64,000 bases of DNA from Dromiciops gliroides (GCF_019393635.1 NC_057862.1:411846169-411910168), one strand, 5' to 3'; shown: positions 19,985 through 32,011, numbered from the stretch's first letter. Program-made: numbers and translations. The notes: generated from the letters alone by a model not told the origin.

Positions 19985-21055
19985 GACTCCATCTGCCAGG
20001 TTATGTAAAGCTCAGCATCCCTAGTGCCCCACCTTTCTTCCAAGAGGAAAGTGGGATTCTTTTTTCTTGGGAGAGGGGGAAAATTTGTTTTCCAACACTC
20101 TGGAGGCAGTTCTGTCACTTGCCTTATTGTGTGACTGTCATCAGAATCACTCTTTGTCCCCGTTCTACAACCCATAAAGGCAATGAGAAGCAAGTGGGTG
20201 TCACTTGGAGAGTTTTTGGTGGATTGGAATAATTCTATGCAGCCCCAGAGAGAGGCACTCAGTACTTGCATCATTCCTCAAACTTGGAATTGTACCTGAC
20301 TAAGGGAAACAGAAGTACTTCCGTCTTGGCAGCCAATGGTCCAACACTTTAAAGATGGCCTAGTTACACAGAGAGATGTCCACCATATTACCAATGCATC
20401 TCACTGCTGGGCATGGATAAATCCAGGAAGGCTAATACTGTACCACTTCATGGATGAGACTACGCAGAAATGTGTGAGAGAGTTGCCCCACTAGCTAAGG
20501 CCCTCCTAGATGGTGGCAATATAATAAAAAGGAAGTACATGCATTTCAACATAGCCCGTCAGATGGGGGACCTTGCTGTATTAAACCGCAGATTTATGGT
20601 AGCAGGTTCTTGGATATTGCCTACCACTTAAAATGAATTGTTACCAAAATGTTCAGAGAAAACCATAGATTAAGTGTATTGACTATGTTTCTTCTTTAAG
20701 TATTAGTTAAGGGCAATAACAATAAAGGAGCAAGAGAATATATATCCTTTATCCCTCCATTATTAATAACAGCTCATCAGTACACTGATGGATGACCAGA
20801 CGCAATGATGGAGTGCTAGTCACTGCTCTCTTTGTAGCACTGATATGTTAGTGGGAGAACTTAGAGGAGATTTGATTTGAGACGTGACTGGCTGCTGATG
20901 GATGATGAGGCTCTGGGAGAGATACATCAACATGTAGGGAAGGATGCGTAACTCAGAAAGAGTACAACTTTCTTTAACTTCCCCTCCTCCATCCACTCCC
21001 ACCAATTAGGGGCTTTTCAGATTGCTTTTTGAACTCAAATATCCTATAAAGCCTC
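19985..21055. other. Repeat-poor unassigned sequence
   Basis: No repeat family, exon or RNA gene recognised. Confidence 0.4.
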
Positions 21056-21057
21056 CA

Positions 21058-21195
21058 ATCTCCAGCCTAACCCTTACCACCTGTCTGACTTCAGGCAAAT
21101 CACATCCTCTCTCTGAGCCTCAGTTTTTCGATCTGTAAATTGAGGGAATTGGTGTTCTCTGAAGTCCCTTCCAATGCTAACATACAACGTCCTAT
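21058..21195 (+). mobile_element. MIR-type SINE fragment
   Basis: 'cctgtctgacttcaggcaaa', 'ctctgagcctcagtttttcg', 'tctgtaaattgagggaattg', 'ctgaagtcccttccaatgct'. Confidence 0.75.
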
Positions 21196-21757
21196 GGTGC
21201 CCCTCCATCTACAATACCATATATTCTCAAGACCCCTCTACCTCTTTGTTTCTACTTTCATAAAGATCTTAGCATCTTCTTTGTGCAAAATACAGATCTA
21301 AGGTAGCTTGCTTCTTACTCCATGACCAGTATTCTCCCCTAGCACTACTCCTAGGACCAGGGGGAAGGATAAACATGAGTGATGTTACCTCTTCAAAGTG
21401 GAATATGCCCAGTAGTATTGACATCACTTTACCTTCACAAATCTTGGCCATTTCTCTACTGCAGGGCTACCATGGCCCATTTTTCTGAGACCATAGGACT
21501 CGCTTGAGCTCAGCTGGGTAGCATTCATGAATATGGTAAGAAGGGAGGAGCACCTTCCTTTGTTTGGATATGAGGGAGGTAGAAAGATTGAAACTGCCCA
21601 TATTTGAACCATAATCTGTCTCTTTGTATACACGGCAAGACATAGACTCCTGAGATTTCAACCATGTGTCTCCAGGTACAAACAAATGCCCTACCTACAT
21701 TTACCTTGAGCAAAAACAACTCTCTGACCTGGAATGAACAAACTCATTGAAAATCTC
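21196..21757. other. Unassigned unique sequence
   Basis: No recognised repeat or gene. Overlapping short reverse frames here lack any family motif. Confidence 0.4.
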
Positions 21758-21885
21758 AGTAGAATGTAAACTCTTTTAGAACACAGACTACTTTTCATTT
21801 TGTCTTTGTAACCCCTAGCTAGCATAGCAGAGTGCCTTACATACTGTAGACACTTAATAAATAATTATTGAATTTGATTAGATCC
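21758..21885 (+). mobile_element. L2 LINE 3' end
   Basis: 'gtagaatgtaaactctttta', 'gcagagtgccttacatactg', 'acttaataaataattattga': the canonical plus-strand L2 terminus. Confidence 0.8.
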
Positions 21886-22600
21886 CCATAGCTTCCAACA
21901 AAGAACTGGATGAACAAAGTAAATGACCGACCAATTGCTGAATAGATATTAATCGCAGTCATTATAGAAGAATTGGTCTCACTGACAGACATTCATAATA
22001 ATTCCATGGGAGATAGCTTCCACTTGTAATGTAGGGAGCCACATATTAGAAGATACTGGTGAATAGGTGTAAGTAGAACACTGAGTGAGGGCATGAAGTG
22101 GAATCCCTCATGGTGTAAATATTCTCACCCACACAGAAGTAAAGGGGAAGTAAAGTGAGGTGGTAGCTCTTAAACTGACAAAGTAATCCCAAATAGGATT
22201 CACATAGCAGTCACAGAAAGCACCTTCCTTTTCCCCTTTATCTGGGGTTAGTTCACATTTGCTTAACTACTCTAGGTTAGGAAATTTTTGGTTCACTTCC
22301 ATTTATTAATCTCTCCCTTTTTATACTCACTCCTGATGAGTCAGCTACAGACTGGCTAATGAAGACCATCACAGTGTGACCAAAAATTAGGTCTGTAACG
22401 TTTTGGGGGAGAAATCATTACTTTGGGCTAACTATGTAAACTTGAGGAGAACATCATTCTATTTTCACCTTGAAGATGAAACCCAACATAGTCCCTGGAG
22501 GTTTTTGTTGATCTCTATGGCCAAGGAATGTGGATTATATTTACACAATATTCTGCAAATTTTGTTAAATGCCAGTTTTATTTAGAGTTAGTTTTTGAAG
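21886..22600. other. Unassigned unique sequence
   Basis: No recognised repeat or gene. Confidence 0.4.
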
Positions 22601-22975
22601 AAAGGAGAGACTTCAAAAATCAGATATAGAGGCATGGGGATTGATGGGAGAGGTCTTTCCAGAAATTCAGAATGTCATAGGAAAATAAACTCAGAAGAGG
22701 ATACAACAGTGGGTTAGGGAGCCATCCGGGGAGGACTAATGGATGCCTGGGGAGATAGGTTGAAGACATATTGTGGAAACTCATAATTGGGAGTTAATAC
22801 TTTATTGAGTGAATGATGATCGGGATCCACTAAAGATGTTAGAATAGAGGATTGTTAGAACATCTATACAATGATACTGAAGATGGATTGGAATATGGAG
22901 AGATTGGAGTCTGCAAGACAAAGCACTAGCACAATAATCTAATCAAAAAGAAAAGAGGATCTAAATTAGGGCTCT
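22600..22975 (-). mobile_element. L2 LINE fragment, diverged
   Basis: 'gatggattggaatatggaga', 'gattggagtctgcaagacaa' and 'cacaataatctaatcaaaaa' match the same stretch of L2 seen in reverse at about 6100-6150. Older and more diverged. Confidence 0.5.
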
Positions 22976-22979
22976 GGAA

Positions 22980-23300
22980 ATTACTGACACTTGTCAGAAA
23001 GTTTATGTGATCCCTCCCAAGTTTAAGCCACTCAATTGCTCTTGATGCAAAAGCTCTGATTGGGAAAGCAAGGAAAGAAATTAATTGCCCCTTTCATTCA
23101 GCCCTCAATGAAGAGCCCAAGCACTAATCCACCCAAGAAACACTTTGTTGGCGCTGTGATAAACACCCTGCTTATAACACTGTCAGCACTGGGAAGGAGA
23201 GCAATATTTTTGACATTTGGAGGGTGTTTTTTTCTAAGTATATAAACCAAACATTCACTCAGAAAGATGCCCATGGCAATTCCCAGTGATGGAGTGGGCC
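22980..23300. other. Repeat-free block, candidate conserved non-coding element
   Basis: No repeat signature and no coding frame. It contains balanced-composition, AT-flanked motifs such as 'ctttgttggcgctgtgataa' and 'gcaatatttttgacatttgg'. Conservation is inferred from appearance, not measured. Confidence 0.3.
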
Positions 23301-23700
23301 TCTCATCCCTGTAAAGGCGAGACAGACATCTCTGAACGCAGGGCCCTGGAACGAGCCCTTACTGCAGTGATTTTTTTAATAGTCATAAAAAAACCACCCT
23401 CCTGCTCCCAGACCTCGTTCTGTTGCAGCACCTTCCGCAGTGATGTGCTTGTAGGTCTTTGAAGGCACTTAGCAGCTGACATCATAATCTGTGCTCTGGC
23501 TTTCTGGGGGACTTTTGCTGCTTTTCATTCTGGACTTTTGCCAAATGGTGGGTCAGCAGGTTTCTGAAGCTCCTATCAATGGGAGATTCTCATCTCTGGT
23601 AAGGGTTTTTCCCAGACCTTACACCCTAAATTGGGCCCTGACACCCCTCCAGGGGAAGCTTCTCTTTTCTCTAAATGATGGGTGATTCAAGAGGCAATAG
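23301..23700. other. Unassigned unique sequence
   Basis: No recognised repeat or gene. Confidence 0.4.
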
Positions 23701-23714
23701 ATACTGTTCCAAAG

Positions 23715-23905
23715 GGCTACTCTTGGTACAAGCACTTGGTAAGCACTGAGGATACAAGGATTAAAAACAAAACCATTCCTTACCCTCGAGGAACTTACAT
23801 GAAGAAGATACAATATACATAAATAGGTATATACAATACATAAATAGAGTGGATACAAGTAGATAACCCTTGGAAGAGGAGGCACTAGCAGTTGGGGGGG
23901 ATTAA
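23715..23905 (-). mobile_element. L2 LINE 3' end fragment
   Basis: 'gtaagcactgaggatacaag', 'cttaccctcgaggaacttac', then 'ggaagaggaggcactagcag'. Reverse L2 3' UTR order. Confidence 0.65.
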
Positions 23906-23939
23906 CAACAGTCTCTTAGAAAAGGTAGTAGTTGAAGGA

Positions 23940-24112
23940 AATTCAGACACTATCAGGTCCAACTCTTTCATTTTAAAGTTGAGGAAACTGAGACCTGGAG
24001 ACATTAAGTCACTTCTCCAAGGTCACACAGCTGGTCCTAATGGTGGGGCTTCAACCTGGGCCCTCACTTCAGAGCCAGTGGTCTCTCCATTGTACCATGC
24101 TGGTGCCCAAGT
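23940..24112 (-). mobile_element. MIR/THER-type SINE
   Basis: 'aagttgaggaaactgagacc', 'ctccaaggtcacacagctgg', 'ccattgtaccatgctg'. Reverse orientation. Confidence 0.8.
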
Positions 24113-24655
24113 ATCTATGCAATTGGTGAGTAGGAGAGGCTTACCACATACATAGATCTGACATTGTCCCTACCAGTCCCCTCACTGTATGTACACATTC
24201 CAATCTCATTCTGGCCTCCCAAAACTTTGCTCATACTGTCCCTGTCTCTTCATCTTCCCCTTTGCCATTCAGCTAACATACTTTTCACGATGAGGTTATT
24301 TCAAATAATGAATGCTTATACTGAATATAAAGTAGAACTTGATTTACAAAAAGTTTGAAAGTACAAACTTTTCAGGAGCACTCATTGCATAAAACTGCTC
24401 TCAAAATCCTCAGATTTCAAAACAAAACAAAACAGTTCTTCTTGATTTCATTTCCACCCTAAAAGCTTAATAAATCATTTCTTTTGAATACAAAACTAAC
24501 CGTAGTGGTTTAGAGATCTATGGAATCCCAAAAATCTCTCCAAATGGTTTGATGACTTCAGAACCCCAGACTTTCTGACCAAAGTTTCTGGGCAAATAAT
24601 ATAGATACAATAGAAAAATACTAAACTCTCATCTGGACGGCTACACCCACTGGTA
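24113..24655. other. Unassigned unique sequence
   Basis: No recognised repeat or gene. Confidence 0.4.
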
Positions 24656-25270
24656 GTCTGAATATTTGAGTTTTAATTTTTAATAACTCCATTAATAGTT
24701 TCATCCAGAGAAGTAACTCTAAGAATTATAGAAACCCCCATGACCTTATTTAAAAAGTCACGTAACTCCTACCTTTCTTCGTCCCGCCAAGCCCAAAAGC
24801 CAGCCGCATATTAAAAGATGAGGGTTTTTTTTTTTTTTAATAATCTGTACAGAGGGCCCAGCAAGATGAGCAAATGACTCTGATTTATAACCAAATGTAA
24901 AATTCAACTCCATCCTCCTGGAAATGCAAAACCCATGGCGGCTTAATCGTTGAACAACCACACATTTCCAAATGGTTTCAAGAACAGTTTCTGAATTCTG
25001 CAGATTCAATGTTTAGTTTATGACTCTTTATTACATTTTACCTATATATCCTGGGATGTGAGCCAGAACTGCTGACCCTTTGAAAATTCTGGCTGGTAAA
25101 AAACTGAGTGACTTGAGGAGGACTCTTAATCAGCTTTCAGATACATCATGTCAGGGAGAAGTGGGTTTTGCCCTCAGTATCCCAGCATTCTCTCAGCCTA
25201 AGTCCTTGGCTCAGTTCCTAGACAGCTCGGCCCCTGACTCAGAAAAGAATTTCAGAAGCTCACAATACAC
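24656..25270. other. Repeat-free block, candidate conserved non-coding element
   Basis: Repeat-free apart from a T run at about 24827-24839. It includes 'atggcggcttaatcgttgaa', 'ctgattcagagt'-class short motifs and 'tttcagatacatcatgtcag'. No splice-framed exon is apparent; function is not known. Confidence 0.3.
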
Positions 25271-25419
25271 ATTTTGTTCCTCTTTTCATGTTTATTACAT
25301 TTAACCCTCCCCACCCCTACCACCACAAACACATACACAGCACCAAGCAGAGGGCCTTGCAAGTATTAGATGCCCAATTCATAAACTTGGATCGATTCCT
25401 CCTCCCTCCCCCAAATGCC

Positions 25420-25640
25420 TGTCCCTCCTTGTCATCCATCTGAAATGTACCTCTCCTTCAAGACTTCAACACTACTTCTTCCATGAATCTTGCCCTTACT
25501 TCCAGGCCTCAACAAGTACTTCCTTATATGAGTCCTTACAACTTTGATACTGTCTCATTGCAAATCTCTGCCTCTGTCTCTGTCTCTTTTTGTCCCCATT
25601 GCCATCTCTACCTCCCCTATAAATCTCCAAGCCCTTATTT
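25420..25640 (+). mobile_element. L2-like LINE fragment
   Basis: 'ctccttcaagacttcaacac', 'tacttcttccatgaatcttg' resembles the L2 motif before the 3' UTR (caagactcagctcaa, cctcctccatgaagcc type). Confidence 0.5.
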
Positions 25641-25796
25641 CTTTTTTTTTTGTTTTTTTTTGCAGGGCAATGGGGGTTAAGTGATTTTCCCAGGGTCACA
25701 CAGCTAGTAAGTGTCAAGTGTCTGAGGCTGGATTTGAACTAAGGTACTCCTGAATCCAGGGCCGGTGCTTTATCCACTGCGCCACCTAGCTGCCCC
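25639..25796 (-). mobile_element. WSINE1-like SINE
   Basis: T-rich tail with one G, full reverse body ending 'gcgccacctagctgcccc'. The TSD is not clear. Confidence 0.92.
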
Positions 25797-26608
25797 CTGT
25801 TTCTACTGATAATTCCAGTCTTTGAAATCATCTTTGTTTTCTCTCTCTCTCCATCCAGACATGAAATCTTTCTATTTGTGAAGACTGTTTCAAGTCTCTT
25901 GAATCATACTCTTCTAGAACTCCACTCACTGTGCTGCTATCATCATCTCAGGCCTTTACCCCTTCTTACCTGGACTCTTATCTTCTTTCTGGTCTCCCTA
26001 TGCCCAGTCTCTCTCTCTTTCAAACAACTGCTGAAATAATCATCTGACCTGCCACCTTGCCAAATGCCCCTATTTCTGTTGAGTGCTCATGTCCCAGCCA
26101 TTCCTAAAATCTGTGACTTCAGGGTCATCTTTGACTCCTCTTTTTCTTATCTCTTATTGTCTGCACAGTGTGTCTCACATCAGTCTCTTTTTCTCTTCTC
26201 TTGAAGCTGCCACCTTACTGAAAACCAGTATCATGTCTCACAATATCATCACCTTCCTCATGGAACAGCTTCCTATCTAATTTCCTGCCTTTCACTATCT
26301 ATCCTTTACACAGATGACAAAATAAGACCTCTGTCCAACCATGTCACTCCCCTCCTCAAAAATCTCCATTGGCTCCCCATTATTTCTAGGATAACTGCTG
26401 AACCTAGCATATAAAGTCCTCTAATCTAATCTATCTTTCCGTTCTTGTTTTATATTATTCCCCTTTATGTACTCTATGTCTCAGGCAAACAGGCCTGCTA
26501 GCTATTCTCTGAATCTAACATTCAGCCCCACCACTCCCACCCCCTTTTGAACCTTCTCTCAGTCTGTTCTTTATGTTTGGAATGTGTTTTCTCTTAATCT
26601 CCTCTCAG

Positions 26609-26746
26609 GGGGTGGCGTAGTGGATAAAACACTGGCCCTGGATTCAGGAGTTCCTGAATTCAAATCCAGCCTCAGACACTTGACACGTACTAGCTGTGTG
26701 ACCCTGGGCAAGTCACTTAACCCCCATTGCCCTGCAAAAAAAAAAA
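26609..26746 (+). mobile_element. WSINE1-like SINE, slightly 5'-shortened
   Basis: Starts 'ggggtggcgtagtggataaa', lacking 'cagctag' of the head. Exact 13 bp TSD aatctcctctcag at 26596-26608 and 26747-26759. Confidence 0.95.
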
Positions 26747-26871
26747 AATCTCCTCTCAGAATTCTTCTTTTACTCCAAGGTTTAACTCATATGCCACCTT
26801 CTCCAAGAAGATTTCTGTGCTTCCCTTTTCCCAGTTGTCAGTGCTCTTCCCTTCTTCAATTTTCCTTGGAG

Positions 26872-26895
26872 TATATATATATATATATATATATT
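26872..26895. repeat. (TA)n microsatellite
   Basis: Twelve TA units inside the L2 3' UTR. Confidence 0.95.
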
Positions 26896-27283
26896 TCTGT
26901 ACTCATTCTACTTCCAGTAGAATGTAAGCTCACTGAGGACAAAGACTGGTTTGTGGCTTTGTTACTGACATATCCAACATAGGTGCCTTGCAAATAATGG
27001 GCCCTTCATAACGGAGTGTGGAACGGAATTGAACAGAACTCTTAAGGCAGAGCAATGGCTGCATCATTCCCCTTTGATGGTTTTCTATCATCTCTCAGCT
27101 AAAATACAAACTTCTTACTCTAGCATTGAAGACCATCTGCACTGGGACTCCAATTAACCTTTCCATTTTTATTTCATAATGCTCCCTTTCACATATTATA
27201 AGTGTTGGTCTATGCTGGATTCCAAGCTCTTCCCCAAATGCAGCCTTCCATTTTGCCATCATCTGCTTTTATACATTCATAAA

Positions 27284-27314
27284 GTGGTGGTGGTGGTAGT
27301 GGTAGTGGTGGTGG
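27284..27314. repeat. (GGT)n microsatellite
   Basis: About ten GGT/AGT units between an L2 segment and a MIR. Confidence 0.9.
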
Positions 27315-27660
27315 GGATTGTCTTCAGAGTTATAGGACTTGGGTACAGATCTTATTTCTCTCACTATTTGGGTGACCTTGGGCAAGTCACTTTAACTTCC
27401 TTGGGCCTTGGTGTCTTCATCCTGAAAATGGTGTTGGACCAGATGGACTGTGTAAGCTTCTGCACAATAGGTGGTACCGTGCATAGAGCCTCTGGCCTGG
27501 AGTCAGGAAGATTTGGGTTCAAATTTGCCCTCAGACACTTAATAGCTGTGTGAACCTGGGCAAGTCACCTAACCCTGTTTGCCTCAGTTTCCTAATCTAT
27601 AAAACAGCACAACAGAAACAAGATTCCTCATAGCTCTAGTGCTTTGGTCCTAAGAATACA
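27315..27660 (+). mobile_element. MIR-type SINE with an inserted MAR1 fragment
   Basis: 27320-27465 is MIR ('tgggtgaccttgggcaagtc', 'tggaccagatggactgtgta'). 27466-27612 is a MAR1-type body truncated after 'ctcagtttcctaatctataa'. MIR-like text seems to resume at 27625 ('ctcatagctctagtgctttg'). Confidence 0.65.
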
Positions 27661-27864
27661 TTCCCAGGTTACCTTTGCCTCTCAGAGTCTTTTTTCTCTT
27701 TTCAAGTCTTAGGTCAAGTGCTGCTGCCTTTTCTATGAATCCTTGCTCGATTTGCTCAGGTGAAAACACCCCATCTCTCATTCCTAGAGCACTAGATTTC
27801 TCCTTTATCTCCTGCATTCCATACTTTATATTATATTTATCTGTGGATATGTCTTTGCTGTTTT

Positions 27865-28102
27865 ATGTTGTTCAGTAACTTCAGTTGTTTCTGACTCTTT
27901 CTGACTCCATTTGGGGTTTTCTTGGCAAAAATACTGGAATGGCTTGCCATTTCATTCACCAATTCATTTCACAGATGACAAAATTGAGGTAAACAGGGTT
28001 AAGTGACTTGTTCTGGGTCATACAGCTAGTGCCTTAAGTCAAATTTGAACTCAAGTCTTCCTGACTCCAGGCTCAGCACTTATCCACTTTATGCACCTGG
28101 AT
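27865..28102 (-). mobile_element. MAR1-type CORE-SINE
   Basis: 'atgttgttcagtaacttcag', 'tttggggttttcttggcaaa', 'actggaatggcttgccattt', 'aaacagggttaagtgacttg', ending near 'cttatccact'. Almost complete, reverse-oriented. Confidence 0.88.
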
Positions 28103-28235
28103 ATATCATATCCTCCTAATAATAGAATGTAAATTCCTAGAAGCCAGTATCTGGGTCATTTTTTAAAGCTTTATATGGTCATTGTTGAGCACAATGTCTT
28201 ATGCAGTATGTGCATAATAAATGCTTGGGAAATAT

Positions 28236-28577
28236 CCTTCATTATCTCCTAGTTTCTTGGTGGATGATTGGGGGTAATTATTTATTGAATTCACCATCCA
28301 AACCCCAATCCAATCCACCCCAATTTCTATTGCTAAACCATATAAAAATACACAAAAACCAGAGAAAAGGCATTTAATTAAAAAATAAAACAACATACAT
28401 AAATGCCCATGGGAAATGTATGTTGTTGCTCATGTAGGTTATGTGGTACACATAGGTCTGTCTACATTTGTCTCACACAGAGGTACAAATAGATATCTCC
28501 AGAGTTTCTTCCATCCACTCTTCTACAGAGAAGACTTTGATTCCTGCTGTGAGGAGAAGTAGGAGTTAAGCTAGCTA
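28236..28577. other. Unassigned sequence
   Basis: No recognised repeat or gene. 'ctctgctatctttagagaac' lies at the junction to the L1 3' end. Confidence 0.35.
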
Positions 28578-29252
28578 CTCTGCTATCTTTAGAGAACAAG
28601 TACTGGGCCACATCAACTGGGGAATGGCTGACAAGTTGTGGTATATAAATGGGATGGAATACAATTGTGCTATAAGAAATGATGAGCAGGCAGATTTCAG
28701 AAAAACCTAGAAAGCCTTACATGAACTGATGCTGAGTGAAGTGAGCAGAACCAGGAGAACATTGTACAGTGCATCAACAACATTGTGTGATGATCAACTG
28801 TGAAAGAGTTAGCTCTTCTCAGAAATACAATGATCCAAGACAATTCCAAAAGACTTATGATGGAAAATGCTCCCCATATCCAGAAAAAGAGCCATGGAGT
28901 CTGAATGCAGATCAAAGCATACTATTTTCACTTTATTTGTTGTGATTTTTTTCTTTCTTGTGTTTTTTTCCTTTTGTTCTTATTCTTCTTTTACAACATG
29001 ACGAATAAGGAAATATGTATAACATGGTTGTGTGTATATGTATATGTGTGTGTATACACATATACACACATATATGTGCACACACACACACATAACCTAT
29101 ATCTGATTGCTTGCCAGCTTGGGGAGGGGGGAAGGAAGGGATGGAGGGAGATAAATTTGGAACTCAAAATCTTACAAAAATCAATGCTGAAAATAATCTT
29201 TACATGTAATTGGAAAATAAAATACCATCAAGTGAAAAAAAAAAGACTACTG
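28578..29252 (+). mobile_element. L1 LINE 3' UTR with poly-A tail
   Basis: 'ggggaatggctgacaagttg', 'aaatgatgagcaggcagatt', 'gaagtgagcagaaccaggag', 'ccatggagtctgaatgcaga', 'tacaacatgacgaataagga', and the terminal 'acatgtaattggaaaataaa' before A10. This is the terminal ~670 bp, 5'-truncated. A possible TSD is 'gtactggg' against 'ctactggg' just beyond the tail. Confidence 0.85.
29028..29093. repeat. (TG)n/(CA)n tract
   Basis: Alternating tgtgta and cacaca runs inside the L1 3' UTR. Confidence 0.9.
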
Positions 29253-29254
29253 GG

Positions 29255-30060
29255 ATAGTTGAGAATATACCAGACAATATGAAAAAGTAGATGAGTTCTT
29301 CCACTGGGAATAAGGTAGCTCAACTGAGAAAGAAAATCCCAGATCCCACCCAAAGGAGAAATTCCCCAAAGTCTCTAGTAGAGTTAACTAGGGATAGGGA
29401 CATGATTGAGGTACAGACTCCTCTAATGTCAGTTTCTTTCCAGAGTCTCTCTCCCTTCAGGGACCTTTCCCCAAGAGAATCTGCAACCATATGTCTTCTC
29501 TTTCAAAGCGAGAAACCAGGGCACTAAAATCCCTCTTTTCAATTTCTCATCAATTCAGTTTTTCACAAATGTGCAAAGCATTAAATAATCTATCTGCAAC
29601 AAAAAGAAGAATCTTATGCAAATGGACTTTGAGTGTTAGGTTACACATCCCTACATAAATCTCGGATAACTCTAATGGTAAAATTTAACAATCACTGTAG
29701 CCCCTTACCTCAGCTCTGGAATCATCAAGGAAAAGCTACAGGGAAAGAGGACATCATGCTGCTGTGCCTACATTTGTACTATCGTCTTTCTTCTACTTTT
29801 CATCACAGCTCTGCTGATCCCTTCTCCCATTTTAACTAATGTCTCCTTTTTAAACCTCCTGCTTTCTAGAACTCTCACTACAATCAGTATCCTCTCCTAG
29901 TGACATTACTAGGCTCTGTGCTCAGACATAATGCCTTTTGGGAAATATAATCCAGAGAATTCTTTCAAATAAGTTATCATCCCTCAGTTCAAACATTGTA
30001 AATAATAAAACCTAGGGACATTCTCACATCATTCATTGAATTTAATCAAATTGTTGGATT
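29255..30060. other. Unassigned unique sequence
   Basis: No recognised repeat or gene. Confidence 0.4.
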
Positions 30061-30078
30061 GTCTGTTTCATATGTTTA

Positions 30079-30242
30079 TCTTTTTTTTTTCTTTTTTTTT
30101 TTTTTTAGTGAGGCAATTGGGGTTAAGTGACTTGCTCAGGGTCACACAGCTAGTAAGTGTTAAGTGTCTGAGGCCAGAATTGAACTCAGGTACTTCTGAT
30201 TCCAGGGCCAGTGCTCTATCTACTGCACCACCTAGCTGCCCC
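30079..30242 (-). mobile_element. WSINE1-like SINE
   Basis: Full reverse copy with a 30-base T-rich tail. Exact 16 bp TSD ctgtttcatatgttta at 30063-30078 and 30243-30258, the cleanest in the window. Confidence 0.96.
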
Positions 30243-30258
30243 CTGTTTCATATGTTTA

Positions 30259-30564
30259 TATGATTTGTTTCAGAGAGAAATTTAAGGTCATTAAAAATTG
30301 TACAATTTCCAAAATGTAATTCAGCCTCCTGATTCATTGTCCATTTATAGGCATTGGTTATCTATCTGCTTTCAAATGAGAATCTAGACAATAGGTGTTC
30401 TTCATCCACTTGTTTTTTCCTATGTGGATAGGATTTTTTTCTTGAGTGATTATGGGTCATGTTTATGAGACTCTACAATGTTCTAGAGTTTGATACAATC
30501 AGTTTAATGTTACCTGAAAACCAGAGCAACTGGAGGATATCACTATCTAAGGGATTCCCTCATC
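30259..30564. other. Unassigned unique sequence
   Basis: No recognised repeat or gene between the two SINEs. Confidence 0.35.
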
Positions 30565-30577
30565 AAAATGAACTCTT

Positions 30578-30726
30578 TTTTTCTTTTTTTTTCAGGGCAA
30601 TAAGGGTTAAGTGACTTGCCCAGGGTCACACAGCTTGTAAGTGTCAAGTGTCTGAGGTCAGATTTGATCTCAGATCCTTCTGAATCCAGGGCTGGTGCTT
30701 TATCCACTGTGCCACCTAGCTGCCCT
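30578..30726 (-). mobile_element. WSINE1-like SINE
   Basis: Full reverse copy. Exact 13 bp TSD aaaatgaactctt at 30565-30577 and 30727-30739. Confidence 0.95.
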
Positions 30727-30739
30727 AAAATGAACTCTT

Positions 30740-31440
30740 AATTGGACATCAGCAAACACCTCTGGCAAGCATGCCTCTTCTTATTTGATGCCTCACTTGA
30801 TATTAATAACAAAAGGAAATTGCAAAAATCATAACTCTTTGAATAAGTATGCTCCACCTGTGTTTATTCTTGAATCACAATATGCCCTAACACAGAATTT
30901 ATTCTGGAAATTCTCAGAAAATAGTTCAAATTAGGTCATGTCTATTTCAACATATGTGAGAAAAGAGGTCTATAAATCCCTTGAAAGCACTAAAGGTTAA
31001 AATGTATGTGTTAGCTACAGAAAAGTCTTTATGCTACCACACAGAAAATGTAAAAATGGTCTTCACAATAGTTCAGGAGCAATCTTCTTTCCTCTTAGCT
31101 GAATCTCTCCATATATGCAGTCCCTTACATTCAGAGCACCACCCTGTGGTTTGGACTGTTCTTAGAAAGGAAATGAACTTGTGTTTGCTAACAAGGCGCT
31201 CTTCTTTCCTATCAAGGCACTCATTCTGGTCAGTCCCATTTCACTCCAGAGACACATACAGGCATCCAGTCCTATTGTAGCTCCCTGATGACTCAGACTC
31301 CCCAGCTTCTATACAGGAAAACTTTTTTTCTCCCACTGGAAACTATGCCAACCAAATAACTCACAAAGTCTAAGTCCCTTGTTCCTCCATCATCCCTTGT
31401 CTCTCTTCCAACTTTAGGGACCATGTGCACAATCCTCTTC
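30740..31440. other. Unassigned unique sequence
   Basis: No recognised repeat or gene. A 99-codon plus frame at 30981-31280 has no visible motif. Confidence 0.35.
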
Positions 31441-31640
31441 TCCCAAAAAAGTTGGCTCAACCCAAGGACTTCTCTTGCCTAGTTAGAAATTTAGATTTTG
31501 GCATCACTTTGCTGGGAAATCTCAGGAAGTATTCCATTTTTGAGAGCTGGATTCTGATACTCCCCCACTTGAGGGTGCTAGAGAGTCAACCCTAAATGAA
31601 GAACTCTGAGTAGTCCTCCAGAAACTAGAGGTCAAGCTTT
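31441..31640 (+). repeat. Unclassified interspersed repeat, copy A
   Basis: About 200 bp that recurs at 33691-33885: 'cctagttagaaatttagatt', 'gctgggaaatctcaggaagt', 'cttgagggtgctagagagtc', 'gtagtcctccagaaactaga'. Family not recognised. Confidence 0.65.
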
Positions 31641-31841
31641 CTCACCACTGAGACCATGAGTTTCCTCTTCCCAGGGCTGCCACATGTTTGAAACCATGTA
31701 TTCTTTTGCCACTATCTCTCCAGTCAGTATTAAATGACTGTGCAAGATGTTGACTTTCCTTTGACAGAAATGCTACCATTCCTGGGGCATTTGCCCATGT
31801 TCTTCCTTTTTATAATAGCTAAGGTTAAAAGTAGGTGGCTC

Positions 31842-31996
31842 TGGGGGCAGCTAGGTGGCACAGTGGATAGAGCACTGGTCCCGGATTCAGGAGGACCTGA
31901 GTTCAAATCCAGTCTCAGACACTTAACACTTACTAGCTGTGTGACCCTGGGCAAATCACTTAACCCCAATAGCCTCACCAAAAAAAAAAAAAAAAA
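31842..31996 (+). mobile_element. WSINE1-like SINE
   Basis: Full copy with an A20 tail. TSD aaaagtaggtggctc at 31827-31841 and from 31997. Confidence 0.95.
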
Positions 31997-32011
31997 AAAA
32001 GTAGGTGGCTC

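Larger units (their letters stand above)
25840..27020 (+). mobile_element. L2 LINE 3' half, split by a SINE
   Basis: 'gccatgtcactcccctcctc'-type region at 26338, 'aatctccattggctccccat', 'tgtttggaatgtgttttctc', then after the SINE 'tttactccaaggtttaactc', 'caagaagatttctgtgcttc', and the terminus 'tagaatgtaagctcactgag' with 'ggtgccttgcaaataatggg'. Confidence 0.82.
27040..28235 (+). mobile_element. L2 LINE 3' part, split by MIR/MAR1 insertions
   Basis: Segments 27060-27280 ('aaaatacaaacttcttactc', 'cattccaagctcttccccaa'-like), 27670-27862 ('tctatgaatccttgctcgat') and 28105-28235 ('tagaatgtaaattcctagaa', 'tgcataataaatgcttggga') run in the order of one L2 copy. The gaps are filled by 27284-27665 and 27865-28102. 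Confidence 0.7.

Noticed and set aside
19735..20274. 179-codon reverse frame, the longest in the window
   Set aside because: About half of it is the reverse strand of a WSINE1-like SINE (RQLGLSDLPRVTQLVS type peptide seen at most SINE copies); the rest has no motif.
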